Shown here: one piece after another, positions 34,732 through 45,828 of the stretch
How positions within the stretch are numbered: the first letter of the stretch is position 1
Layout: each line of letters starts with the position of its first letter
Assembly: GCA_015680905.1 (NCBI GenBank)
Contig: CM027382.1
Location: forward strand, 14,853,501-14,917,500
Direction: 5' to 3'
Length of the DNA: 64,000 nucleotides
Source of the DNA: Coptis chinensis
Taxonomy: Eukaryota; Streptophyta; Magnoliopsida; Ranunculales; Ranunculaceae
Translations under genes and position numbers: made by a program
Notes under the pieces: model-generated
What the model was told of the DNA's origin: nothing
Database searches by the model: none
Seen by the model: the letters and a program-made list of their open reading frames with translations, nothing else

Positions 34732-34835
34732 ACAAAGAAAGCACCAAAGAAGTCCATGGCGAGGCGCACCACCCGGCAAAGAAAGAACACCCAACAAAGA
34801 AATAAGCACCAAAGAGGTCCATGGCGGCGATGGCG
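34732..34835 (+). repeat. Imperfect 70-bp direct duplication
   Basis: CCAACAAAGAAA, AGCACCAAAGA and GTCCATGGCG occur in this order twice, about 60 bases apart, inside the CACTA. It produces a spurious ORF at 34645-34884. Confidence 0.7.
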
Positions 34836-35451
34836 GCAAAGACACACGACACCCAAAGACACAAAGACAAAACAAAATAGTTAGAATGAATGTCTAGAAT
34901 GGCATAACCAAAAGCAGTTAGAATGGAGCAATTTGAACAAACCAAAAGCACGTACTTTTCAAGAATGGCATAAGAAAAACTATTGAAACTAAATGACACA
35001 TGAGTACTCACAATTCCATAAATCAGATGAGTAAAGCAACAAAAATGCTCACACCAACTGAACAATAAACCATCATCTTTGTCTCACAAAACGCTTCAAC
35101 CTTGTCCCACTCAAACTCAAATCCATTCCCTCAAACCAATTGCAAGAGTCAAACAACAAAGAACCGTCTAAAACCAATAGACAGGACATTAAAGGTAATA
35201 ACAATAGGGTATTTACTCATTACCAATATAAGTTGATTTTTTTTTGCAGCTCATTTCTTTGCCACGCACTAAAGTCTCTAAAGGTGTTTTGCCACCAAAG
35301 GAATCACACGCATCATATATTCATTTAGAGAAAACCACCATTCTAACAATAAAATTTTATACTAATCCTAGAAGCATTTCATTTGGAACTTAAAATTAAC
35401 TCAACACACTAAGAAACAATAGAGACAATACATTAAATTGTATCTACATAC

Positions 35452-35581
35452 CTTAATAAACTCTTCTGAAAGACCAGCTTCGTAAGAATAAGAATTCACT
35501 TCTATTAAATGAAAGAGTTTGACGGGAATTGTCTTGATCGTCGGATATCCTGGAGAAGAAGAAGTGTTATAGAATGATTTC
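35452..35581 (-). pseudogene. Exon-like fragment in the CACTA
   Basis: Acceptor AATTGCAG and donor GTATGT flank a 130-base open stretch: KSFYNTSSSPGYPTIKTIPV, KLFHLIEVNSYSYEAGLSEE, FIK. Not recognised; likely part of a captured gene because the splice borders and open frame coincide. Confidence 0.45.
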
Positions 35582-36003
35582 CTGCAATTCTTACCAGTAT
35601 GGAATGAGTAAAGAATCAAGCTACAAGTCTCGATCTATATGAAATGGGTTTCTTTTTCAGCTATCCTTACCTAAAGGCACCGGCCGGTAGGGTAAGTCAG
35701 ACCTATACTAGGAGTCTCAGACATACTTATGAAAGCCGGCGAATATAGCAGCATTTGGGGAAGCACTAACTACTAGTTAGCGGCTATTCGCAGAGACTCA
35801 GACATGTACCAAGCTAAATAGGACTAGTACGGCTACAGTACCTAGTCGTTGGTTCTCAAGTTCCAGCTGTTGGGCCTTACTTAAAAAATAGAAAATAAAA
35901 AACGACCCAAAGTACAATTGTGACTTCTGTTGAGTAAAACGACTTGAATAATTAATAGGATGTAATGCAAAGAATGAAGGTTGATAAAAACATTGTGACT
36001 TGC

Positions 36004-36090
36004 CTTTGTATCCCCGAAATGTAGTTTGAATTTGAATTGCTGCAATGTTCTCAATTGGCTTTTCATTAAGTCCGGGATGAGAAGTACCAT
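36004..36090 (-). pseudogene. IQ-motif exon fragment (IQD-like) in the CACTA
   Basis: The minus strand reads SHPGLNEKPIENIAAIQIQT then TFRGYK, ending at a possible GC donor (GCAAGT). IAAIQIQTTFRGY matches the first IQ calmodulin-binding motif of plant IQD (IQ67-domain) proteins. The break after FRGY coincides with the conserved phase-0 intron position known in that family. This suggests a captured IQD gene exon. It is unclear whether the other exon-like fragments come from the same gene. Confidence 0.55.
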
Positions 36091-38614
36091 TACTTAACTC
36101 TTTAAGAGATATTTTTCAGTAGTTGAAGATACCTAACACAATTACATATGATAACAGATGGGAAAAGCAAAGCAACAATAGTAATGATGCTATTTAAAGA
36201 GTTAAATACAAGAATGCCCTCTCTAGTTCACTAATAAGACAAAATGGCTCCCTAAAGTGGAATTTTGTTAGAGGAAGGTGTTAGAAGCCCTCTCTAGTTC
36301 TTCTTCCTTCCCTTCAAGGATTTCTTCAACTAAAAGAAGTAAATAAAAAAAAAATAAATTAACATGATAAGTGCACAATTTAAGTTCTGAGCACAAAGGA
36401 TTTTTTAAACCTTTCGTGGTATAAGCTAGTTAAAACTTAAAACCCGGCAGCTATAAGCATCCTAACTACTGGAATTTAAGCTCCCTCTTGCTTTTACAAC
36501 CAACTTCCACCACTGTGTTACAAAAATCAGTAAACTCAATCAGAATCTATCCTGTATGAATGCTCTAACTACCAAAATAGTAAAGAGTCATGCGTTGACT
36601 TCTGAATTTTCTATGGACAACTCTTTCCTAACTTAACTTCTAAGTTCTAACCAAGCACCCAGTGCTTTGATATTTGATCTAGCAAAGCAGACCGGATACT
36701 TGAAAATTATCTAAACATAAACAAAAGGGTTAAATTAAGGCCTACATGGAAACTCTTTAGTAGTTACTTCCTAATTCCATCATATCATCATAAGCAACCA
36801 AATCATAATGTGTGAATCCTCTTTTCTAAACCATGTCCTCCATCTGAATAGCTACATTTACCACATTCACCCCTAAAAGACCATACTACTAATAACAATA
36901 CTAATTCCATTATTGTGTATATTGGAAAACCATAAACAAAGGCTTGAGACGTATCTAATATATCAAGTGAGCCTCATCGAATTGAGCTCTGAAATCAAGA
37001 TTGCAGAACTGTATTTAGATGCAAAATCACGTAATGCATTCAAAAATAATCTATATAAATAAAATTCGAAATCTTTATGTATGAATTTAGATATGTTTGT
37101 ATGCATTCCGACTTGACAAAAGTTGCAAAAATGTTAATTAAGTAAAAAATGCCTCAACATAAACCACATGTTCTCAATTCCTTGACAGCAATCTCAACAC
37201 CTAGCTTCTCTCCAACCAAGTTCACCAATAAAAACCAACCTTTATAACAAATACCACAATAAACGCACTAACAACTCAATCCCCAACTCCTAATTCCTTC
37301 AAAAAATCCCTAAATTACTTACTTAAAGTAAATAATTCAAAATTTTACCATTTTTTACTCAAATAAACCATAAAAACAAAAAAGAAAATAAGATGTAGCT
37401 GAAGACCAGCTCGTGATGAATGAGAAACAAGCTTCTTCTTATCCTTATCCTTATTTGCAGCTGTTGTTTTACCTGCTAATAATTAGTACAAGGCCATACA
37501 TCATGTTAAGCTGATCTGAGTATAATTCAACATTGGAATTTTCTGCTCCAAATGAATGTGACGCAACACGTTCTAGGATTTTCTTGTCAACCCCAACACG
37601 AAAATCAATTTCTCAGCACCGCTCAACCAATTTTTTGAACCCTAACCCACAAACAAACAAAAATTAAAAAGAAAAAAATCAATCCAAATGCTATTAACAA
37701 TTAAATAGAGTGTCTCCAATTAATTGAGAAGAAAAAGTATACCTTGAAGCAATAAGAAGGAGATGAAGCACACTGGTTTCGAGCTGAACGAAGAATTAAT
37801 GCTAAACTTTATTTTTGAAGGGAAATAGGGTTTAGTTGAGTAGCGACGGCATCGAAGCAAACTAGAGACACTTTCGCCTTTCTTAGATTAAGGACAAAAA
37901 ATGTGGTTCGCTTATTTTTTGGGCCAAAGCCTGGCGACGGGTTTTCTAATTTTGAGACTCAAAATCCCGTCCTAAATTTAAGACAAGGATTTATGTCTTA
38001 ATGGGTCGTCCTAATTCAACAATTCTAGTGTAGTGATGTTTGCTTTGTTTTGGCAACGTGGGTGTGTTCTTGGGAACATAGGTGGAAGGCAATAGAACCG
38101 CGGCGTGTGATTTGGATTATTGTATGGAGCAGTCAGTTAGTTCTTTTATTAGGTCTAATCTTTTTGGAAGTATGTAATAACGTAGTTTCATATTCATCAT
38201 GAAATGAGAATACGATGTTAAAGACCTATTATTTTTAGAATGTTATATTAATGATTTTTGGATGGAAAATAGTCTTTTAATAAAGTGAAACTGAGAAATT
38301 TTGGAGATTATTGTGCAGTTTAAATTGATTCTTTTATGATATGGGTTTTAGATTTTGACATGTGTTGTATCCATCCCGTCATAGCGTGGGTTTTACCGAG
38401 TGATGTTTGTGATATTTATATTTCAAATATTCACTTTGTAATTGTTTAAAAATTCGGGTGTGACAACGGATCTTCTACTTGCCTGCTTTAGTAACAACAA
38501 TATGATCACCAAACTTAACCCCAATCTGATTCAAAAAGAAAGCATGAACAGTATTCCTTATTAATAATTGCCTGTACTTTATCAAAAAAAACAATCATAA
38601 CTATCCATCTCACA

Positions 38615-39155
38615 TCAAACTCTTTCCCTAATTAAACAAATCTTCCCAATCTCAACTAAACCCAAATCTTCAACATCTCTATAACCCAACTCTCTCTTCA
38701 CGACTTCACCAAATCACGTACATCAACATACCTACTCACTTTCACTTTCTGCTCATTCTCTAACTTGTTCACAACTTTCTCAACATCAATACCAATGAAA
38801 ACATTATTCGAATCAAATAAAAAGTCTTTCAAACACTGAGGAACATTATTATCAGTATCAGTTTCATCAAGTGAGAACCAATACAAAGAGATAGAATCTC
38901 GAATGGGTTCTTGTTAAGGCCTTTTTTATTGTAGTGTAGTTCCCGGTCGACTGTTAAACCGATGATTAGTGGTTGTTTTTTGTTCTTGTTTGATTTTTGA
39001 ACTTCGTTTAGCCATTTCTTCATTGTGAAATCGGTTCCAGCATAGAGTGTTAAAAATTTTGTTGGTGAGTTGTTATTATTGGTGGTGATTTCGATTGTGA
39101 AAACTTCGAACCTAGGTGACGGTTGTCGATGGTTTCTTTTCACTGTTATTTCCAT
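38615..39155 (-). pseudogene. WRN-type 3'-5' exonuclease pseudogene, intronless
   Basis: Begins MEITVKRNHRQPSPRFEV at 39155 and runs FTMKKWLNEVQKSNKNKKQP, LIIGLTVDREL, NPFEILSLCIGSH. After a frameshift it continues LYWFSLDETDTDNNVPQCL, FLFDSNNVFIGIDVEKVVNK, SRYVDVRDLVK. A second shift gives KRELGYRDVEDLGLVEIGKI and a stop at 38617-38615. This order matches the DEDD exonuclease fold of plant Werner-like proteins. The first catalytic motif, usually a Asp-x-Glu, is TVD here, so the active site was already altered. A minus-strand TATA-like box (CCTATAAAC, 39238-39231) lies 76 bases upstream of the start. The domain ends about 150 bases before the neighbouring LTR-like element. Confidence 0.75.
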
Positions 39156-39464
39156 TACTGGTGTTTTCGCTAGTTTTCTTTTTGCAGAGAGAGTGAGGGT
39201 GGTAAGAAAAAATAAAGAGTGAATACCTCTGTTTATAGGGAAGTGGTGGTCTGTTTAGTCTCCAGATTCAATCCTAGCCGTTAATATCTCAGAAGTTGTG
39301 ATGTGGTTTAAGGATTGAAATAATTAATAATGTTTGTATGATGTGCAATTGTGCAAATACAATATGGTCAGTATAAGTATATCAAGCGACCAATGGTTGG
39401 CATTTATTTGATTCATAAAACTTAACAAGGTTTGTTTTGTAACTTTAAGATGCCAAAAAATTGT

Positions 39465-39710
39465 ATACACACGCATCCCTTGGTATGAGTGGCCCAGATT
39501 TGATAGCATAGCATACCATACTACGACTGCAAGACCATGGATTTAGCCATTAAGAAGCGTATGCTTTCTTGATGATGTATGGTGCATTGTGATATAATGT
39601 GGGCCTTTGGATCAGTATTTTTGCCATGCAATACACACGCACCCCTTGGTATGAGTGGCCCAGATTTGATAGCATACCATACGACCTGCGCACCATAGAT
39701 TTAGCCATTA
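39465..39710. repeat. Spaced direct repeat, 80 bp, two copies
   Basis: Copies at about 39465-39552 and 39631-39710 share ACACGCA.CCCTTGGTATGA, GTGGCCCAGATTTGATAGCA and later ATTTAGCCATTAA. No ORF; a segmental duplication about 166 bases apart. Confidence 0.8.
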
Positions 39711-40205
39711 ATTAATGCCCATAGCTGAATTTGTCCACAAAACTTTGTCTCATACTCTCATTAGAGCTGTCTGACTCTAGAAAATTCAAATTAAACCGAA
39801 TTATAGACTACATAGGATTTTGAAGTTTCATCCTTGAGAAAGTGCTGATTTATGGATTTTAAATCCAAAACTCAAAAAGTTCTAATTCGGTTTTTAGCTT
39901 AGTTGATCGTGGCCTTACAGCTACAGGCTACTAGTAGCAGGATATATATACCGGAACATTTCTCTCCAAATCTCTGCTAAGAAAGAAAAGATGGTGGGGC
40001 TATATAATGTGGCCTAGTAACAAAATTGTACTACAAGTACGTCGCGCACATTCACACCACAATATGCGGCTAAAGGGCTAAACAGCCTAATTCACATTTC
40101 ACCAGCCCAATTCAGGCTAATGGATATGTAATTTTTTCTGTTTTAGCATTCTATTGCAGTAACCAGTCTTGTGTTTGGTTAAGCTGAACATTGAATAATT
40201 ATTCA

Positions 40206-40461
40206 GCTTATGATTTTGGTTAATATTTGAGGAGTACGCATGTTGTTTTACGTACTTAATATACAAAAAGTAAGCATATCATTTTACTTGATATCTATTT
40301 TGATATATATACAGTGGTAACAACATTATTATAGCTTATGGTTTTAGTTAATATTTTAGGAGTACGCATGTTGTTTTATGTACTTAATATACGAGGAATA
40401 AGCATATCATTTTACTTGATATCTATTTTGATATATATACAGTGGTAACAACATTATTATG
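40206..40461. repeat. Tandem duplication, 128-bp unit, two copies
   Basis: Units at 40206-40333 and 40334-40461 both run GCTTATGGTTTTAGTTAATA-like, GAGTACGCATGTTGTTTTA, AGCATATCATTTTACTTGAT and CAGTGGTAACAACATTATTA with few differences. AT-rich, non-coding. Confidence 0.88.
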
Positions 40462-40682
40462 TATTCATTTGTTTATGTTCTTCCGTCCGAGTTTTAAATA
40501 ACGATTTTGATATATATATATTGGTAGCAACTAATTTGTTGTACAATTTTGCTTCAATATCATAGGTGCACCGAAGGCACAATCTCTTATATAATTTTGT
40601 GAATTGAAAATATTTCTTATATGTCACACTTAATTTGAAATGAATGTGACATCTCATTTCTCTAAATTAAAGTATACTTTTT

Positions 40683-40755
40683 GCCTTCTTAGCTTAGTGG
40701 TAGAGCGCGTGGTTTTAACCACGTGTCGTTGGTTCAATCCCCATAAATGATGCAA
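40683..40755 (+). pseudogene. tRNA-Lys(UUU)-like remnant
   Basis: Starts GCCTTCTTAGCTTAGTGG, with box A (TAGCTTAGTGGTAGAGCG), an anticodon arm CGTGG-TTTTAA-CCACG and box B (GGTTCAATCCC). The anticodon loop has six bases instead of seven, the D loop lacks a base, and the 3' acceptor strand does not pair with GCCTTCT. It is therefore a pseudogene or a tRNA-derived SINE head, not a working tRNA. UUU is the most likely original anticodon, by comparison with plant tRNA-Lys. Confidence 0.6.
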
Positions 40756-41502
40756 TTTTCATGAGTTTGTACTAATCACAAAAGATAATATAAAATATTG
40801 CCTAGCTCTATGTACTACTTGAGTGCTTTTTCTAACCATTCAAATGAAACTCGTAATTGATTTTTTTGTTAGCATTCCTTTAATGGCTGCACCTAATGGG
40901 CTTTATGTTGTATGCATCAACTATAACAAGGCTATGCTTGCACTACTATATTTCTTCATTGTGTGAGATATATCTGTCAGAAATTTAAGGGTTGGAAATC
41001 AATTGATGAAGTTCAGTACAAACTCATTGATATTTTTTTTTACGAGTATTGTCATGTTGAGCTAGAACTTCCCCTAGCACTGCTTCAGTGGTAGGAACAT
41101 AATGTATGTTTACGTCCACAACATCACACTGTAGTTGTATTATTTACTTCCGAAGTTAAGATTGATGATGTATGTAAGATACCTCATCCTGCAACTACTG
41201 GTCACATAATCTATCTAATACTTACACACTTTACCGATCTGGAAAGTAAAAAATAAAACTCCACGTAAAAAGTGGTACTTAATAGGAAAGTTCCATTGGG
41301 TATTTCCATCATGTAGAAGACAATCATCATGTGTCTCTATATTCCTAACGGTTCCAGTTACCTTCTTCCTGATACACGATAGATAATAGAAAACCACTTT
41401 TTCATTTTGTCCCAGTGTTCTATATTACTTTGATGTTGACGATGCTTTATTTTTTTGGACAATTGTTTTAGAAGATTAGCAGTGCTATAATTGATGATGG
41501 CC
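40756..41502. other. Intergenic, no gene seen
   Basis: No recognisable feature. The sequence is the left flank of copia element 2, whose empty site can be rebuilt by joining 41507 to 48326. Confidence 0.55.
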
Positions 41503-41507
41503 TGATC

Positions 41508-42366
41508 TGTTGTATGTAGATAAAAGAAAACAATAGAAGACAAGGACAAAATAACAATGTAATAACCAAAGCGCCAGATAGGGTCAGTCCTTAAGAAAGA
41601 TTTCGCCCCTTCAATGGTGCGAAAAGGCAACGGTGGCGTCTTCCTCCACAGGATTCAATGGTTAACAATGCCCCGACTTTGCACTAGAAACGGACTACCC
41701 TCTAGAACAAAGAATATAACTCTCTCGGGCGGCCGACGGAAGAAAGAGAATAGAAGAAGAATAAAGCAATCAATGGTTTCTGTTTCTCTGATTCGTTTGG
41801 GTTGGGATGAAGGGATGTGTATTCACGATTTCTGGTTTTCTCTTGGATTGGATTCGCTGGTGTATAGAGGCAGCAGCAACAGCACGACTTCTGTCTCTCT
41901 CTATACTCGAGTTCTATCTCCTATCTCTCTCTGCCTCTGTATTGTAATATGATCTCTCCCTCTATGAACACAGCAGTGTTTATATAGAGGGATCATACGG
42001 TTACCAGATGGGATGGTAGAAGGACACCTCTCAGAGTCGGTTTCACAAACCAATTCGAAGTAGAACTCTAGCTAGCCGAAACTTGCTGCAAAAGCAAAAA
42101 CCAAGTTTAGGCAATTGGTAATCCACTACCCACTAGACAATAAGCCCAAGCCCAAGCCCGACACAACGCGACTCGGCTCGGTGCGGGGCAGGCGCGCGTG
42201 TGTGGCTTTGGGTGAGTCCTCCCTCATAACACAAAAGCCTTTGTACCCTAAGGGCACGCCCTTATGTTGGAGGAATTTCTCATATACCTCACTTGCTAGT
42301 GGTGGTTCACCAATGTGGGACTAAACAACACACAAGTATTTTGAAATACTCTTGGAGATTCCAACA
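41508..42366 (-). repeat. Copia 2 3' LTR, 859 bp
   Basis: Plus strand runs TGTTGTATG to GGAGATTCCAACA. This LTR keeps a TATA-like box on the minus strand (CTATATAAACACTGC, about 41983-41969), in the segment 41865-42023 that its partner LTR has lost. It also keeps about 100 bases near 42041-42140 missing from the partner. Confidence 0.9.
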
Positions 42367-42410
42367 ATCCCCCACTATTTCAAAATACTAATAGTCCCCC
42401 ACTATTTTGG
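42367..42410 (-). promoter_or_regulatory. Copia 2 polypurine tract
   Basis: On the minus strand AATAGTGGGGGAT touches the 3' LTR start (TGTTGG). A second copy, AAATAGTGGGGGA, lies about 33 bases upstream. A purine run at this site primes plus-strand DNA synthesis in LTR elements. Confidence 0.8.
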
Positions 42411-43085
42411 AATAGGATATTACAAAAGAAATGGGTTAACAAAATGCCAGAGAGAATCGAAAAACCAATGCATAAGATATTGGTGCTTTTCGGGCTTGAA
42501 CCAGTTATAGGATAACATGTCTTATAATACGTGAAAGTGGTGGATTAAAAAATCTTTGAACCAATATTCCCTTGTAGTAAAATAGAGGACATGCACCCAC
42601 ATTGCTCTTTCATTATATGCCCGTTTCAAGGTTGTTGCTTTTTGCCCCTTTACGCTGCGTGTTCTATGAATGCTCTAGAGTATTTGCCTGAATACTCATA
42701 AGAACCGACCCAGTTCTACATTCACGTAGGTGGATATCTATCAAGTGTACATTGCAGTTAGAATACACTATCTCATAAAAAAATAATGGACTATGGATTC
42801 CATTAAGAGTAAAATAACTCATCCTTTTCTCATTGCAATTCAAGTTATACAAAGTATACAATAATGCTATCTAGTCATAGGGTGGGACGTCTCAAAGAAA
42901 GACAATAGCATACCGTGAGCGCGGCAGGTGGTGACTTGTTTTTCCCTTTGAACCTACTTCATGAGATCTCCAATCACATAGGTGGGGTTGTCGTCAGTGT
43001 CGCCCTCTATCTAAGGCAAAAGTCCCATCCCTCTCGACGTATCAACCACTTGTCTCCCCGTGGTTTTGTCGGAGGATCGCCAAAT
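42411..43085. other. Copia 2 3' untranslated region
   Basis: Between the RNase H stop and the polypurine tract. No ORF with recognisable domains. Confidence 0.6.
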
Positions 43086-45828
43086 TTAACTCGACCTCAC
43101 ATAATCTAGAGCCACAACTCCAGTTCCAACAAATGCTTTATAGACTGTAGTCTCGCATTTAATATGCCTGCTTTTCCCATTATACAATTTGCTCTTTGCC
43201 TTTGCTATCGCGGCCTGACAGTCACAATGCATAGGTACAGCTGGAGGCGGTTTTGTACCAATAGGAAGATCTGCCAAGAGGTTTCTAAGCCACTCAGCCT
43301 CAGCACTTGCTTTATCTAAAGCAATAAGCTCGGACTCCATGGTTGAACGAGCTATCAAGGTCTGCTTTGAAGATTTCCAAGCGACTGCACCTCCACCTAG
43401 GGTGAAAATATAACCACTAGTGGACTTGATATCATAAGAATCAGATATCTAGTTTGCATCACAATAACCCTCTATCACAGGTGGAGTTTGTCTAAACCGT
43501 ATGCCGTAATTCATTGTTCCTCTCAAGTACTTGGCTAATCTTTCTAAGGCACTCCAATGTTCCTGGCTAGGACAATGAGTGTATCTGCTTAGCCTGCTAA
43601 CTGCATAAGCAATGTCAGGTCTAGTGCAATTCATCAAGTACATGAGACTACAAATAATTTGGGCATATCTAGACTGAAGGACACCATGTTGAGCATTTTT
43701 CCTCAAGTTCACTATTTGCCTCATAAGGTGTCGACCGCGAACTTACTATCATAAAAGTTAAACTTCTTCAAAAACTTCTCAACATAATGCTCTTGTGAAA
43801 GCGTATAGCCATCATCAAGTTTTTTTATGATTTTGATTCCAAGAATCACATCGAAACTCCCAAATCCTTCATTTCAAATTGGGAGGATAAAAACATCTTG
43901 GTGTTTCTCACAACATCAAGGCTTTGGGACTCATGATTAACATGTCATCCACATATAGACATATAATCACATATGTATTCACATCAAAAGATTTAAAGTA
44001 AATACATTTATCAGCATCATTTATGTGATATCCATTAGACATCATGACACTGTCAAACTTTTCATGCCATTATTTTGGTGCTTGTTTCAACCCATATAAA
44101 GACTTAACTAACTTGCATACCTTATGCTCATTCCCTGGTATTATCGTATTACCTCGAACGCATCATATATATTTCTTCATCAAGATCACCATTCAAAAAT
44201 GCAGTTTTTACATCCATTTGATGAATAAATAAATTATGAATATCAGCTAGAGCCATTAGAACTCTTATAGAAGAAATCCTAGTTACAGGAGCATAAGTAT
44301 CAAAATAGTCAATGCCTTTTTTCTGGGAGAATCCCTTGACTACAAGTCTAGCCTTGTATTTCTTAATGGAACCATCTAGTTTCAATTTCTTTTTGAAGAT
44401 CCACTTGTAACGTATAGGTTTCGCCCCAGGAGGTAGATCCACTATCTCCCATGTGTGATTAGCTATAATCGAATCTAGTTTTGAGTGTATAGCATCCTTC
44501 CAGAAAGGTGCATCTCGAGAACTGATTGCCTCATTATACGTCACAAGATCATCATCAAGAAGAAATGTGTAAAAGTCATCACCAAAATTGGTGGATTTCC
44601 TGTCTCTTTTATTCTTCCGAATTTCTTGTTTAGAAATTTCAGGATCTGTTGATTGTTGTTCACTAGGAGCAACCAACCTCTCAATGCCAATTTTCAAAGG
44701 AAACAAATTCTCAAAGAAATCAGCATTTTTACTCTCTATAATAGTGTTAGCATCGACAAGGTTATTATTAGATTTTACTACTAAAAATCTATATGCAGCA
44801 CTATTATGAGCATAACCAATGAACATACAATCAACAGTTCTAGGTCCCAATTTTCTCTTTTTAGGTTTGTTCACAAGAACCTTAGAAAGACACCCCCACA
44901 TTTTGAAGTATGTCAGGTTAGGTACATGACATTTCCATAACTCATATGGTGTCTTATTCCCTGTTTTCTTGTTGGGTATCCTATTCTCAGATATGGCAAG
45001 CAGATATGATTGCTTCCCCACAAGTTCAGGGAAGCTCGAACTTACAAGCATAACATTCATCATCTCTTTTAGTGTTCTCGTTTTTCCGTTCGGCTACTCC
45101 ATTAGACTCGTGAGAGTATGGTGGAGTAGTCTCATGAATAATGTCATTCTTGTCACAAAAAGTCCCGAAGGGGTTAGACTCATACTCTCCACCCCTCGTC
45201 GGACCAAGTCTTTTAATCTTACAGCTTAAGCCGGGTTTTCAACTTCACTTTGTACTTGAGAAACATCTCACCTGCCCTCATGCTTGTTTCTAAGTAAATA
45301 TACCATGGTGTACCTAGAGAAGTCATCTATGAATGTAATATAATAAAACTTCCCCTCTAGACATGGTACTTGAATTCACCCAAATCCATTATGAATAAGA
45401 GTTAGTAATCCAGTTTATCTCTAGAAACAGTTCTGGGGGTTTCTTTCAGAGCTTTAGTCTCAAAGACATATCTCACATTTATCATTAGAAAAATCAGAAA
45501 TATCGGACAATAAACCACATGCTTTCACCCTTTTCATATCTTGAACATTCACATGTCCTAGTCTACCATGCCATATATTAAAAGAGTCAAGCAAGTAAGC
45601 GTAAGCATTCATTCATTCTTATTAATAATAATGTTGTCAAGTACATTCAACATGAAAAGACCAATTGTTATTACAATAACCTTTACCAACAAAACCCTCA
45701 TTCTTTGTCGAACAAACTTGTCACTCTCAAAAGTCACCTTGACGCCTTTTCCCATGGGGACCACGAAATCAGATTCCTCGAATCTCGGGAACATGAAGAA
45801 CATTACTAAGTGAAAGGGTTTTCCCCGG
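43086..45828 (-). pseudogene. Copia 2 pol: integrase end, reverse transcriptase, RNase H
   Basis: 45063-44149 (304 codons) holds the integrase C-terminal part (NRIPNKKTGNKTPYELWKCH, FKMWGCLSKVLVNKPKK, FIGYAHNSAAYRFLVV) and the RT start (HTWEIVDLPPGAKPIRYKWI, KARLVVKGFSQKKGIDYFDT, YAPVTRISSIRVLMALA, DVKTAFLNGDLDEEIYM). Then frames change: the RT catalytic region near 43960 reads out of frame. SRYAQIICSLMYLMNCTRPD and IAYAVSRLSRYTHCPSQEHW (43724-43449) follow. The RNase H tail is [20 protein letters not shown] to [16 protein letters not shown] (43358-43086). Between 45828 and 45064 the protease end, GAG-pre-integrase and integrase core are shortened and broken. Confidence 0.92.

Larger units (their letters stand above)
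32621..38038. mobile_element. CACTA (En/Spm) element, non-autonomous
   Basis: The element runs 32624-38035. It starts CACTACACTAGAATTTGTG and ends CAATTCTAGTGTAGTG, whose reverse complement is CACTACACTAGAATTG. The 3-bp flanks are ATA and ATG, one mismatch. Subterminal regions at both ends are rich in GCGACGG and CGTCG motifs (for example 32650-32815 and 37850-37960), the sites bound by CACTA subterminal-binding proteins. No TNPD-type transposase ORF is visible. The interior carries exon-like fragments on the minus strand. Confidence 0.9.
30439..38465 (-). mobile_element. LTR-like element split by a CACTA transposon
   Basis: On the minus strand it starts TGTCACACCCGAATTTTT at 38465 and ends GGGGTGTTATA at 30439. 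The head matches the element at 16624 (TGTCACACCCCGAATTTT) and the tail is similar, so both belong to one family in opposite orientation. Without the CACTA insertion (32624-38035) it is about 2.6 kb, close to 2.4 kb for its relative. No retroelement protein is visible. The flanks (ATGCA and ACGGA) do not match, so either an end has decayed or this is not a simple insertion. Its right end touches the WRN-type pseudogene. Confidence 0.65.

Noticed and set aside
35640..35880. Possible structured RNA in a GC-richer stretch of the CACTA
   Set aside because: Short complementary pieces are seen but no consistent fold or known RNA motif.
30434..38470. Target-site duplication of the split LTR-like element
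   Set aside because: Flanks ATGCA and ACGGA do not match, and its left end is altered (TATAACA).
40683..40755. Functional tRNA gene
   Set aside because: Six-base anticodon loop, missing D-loop base and unpaired acceptor strand.
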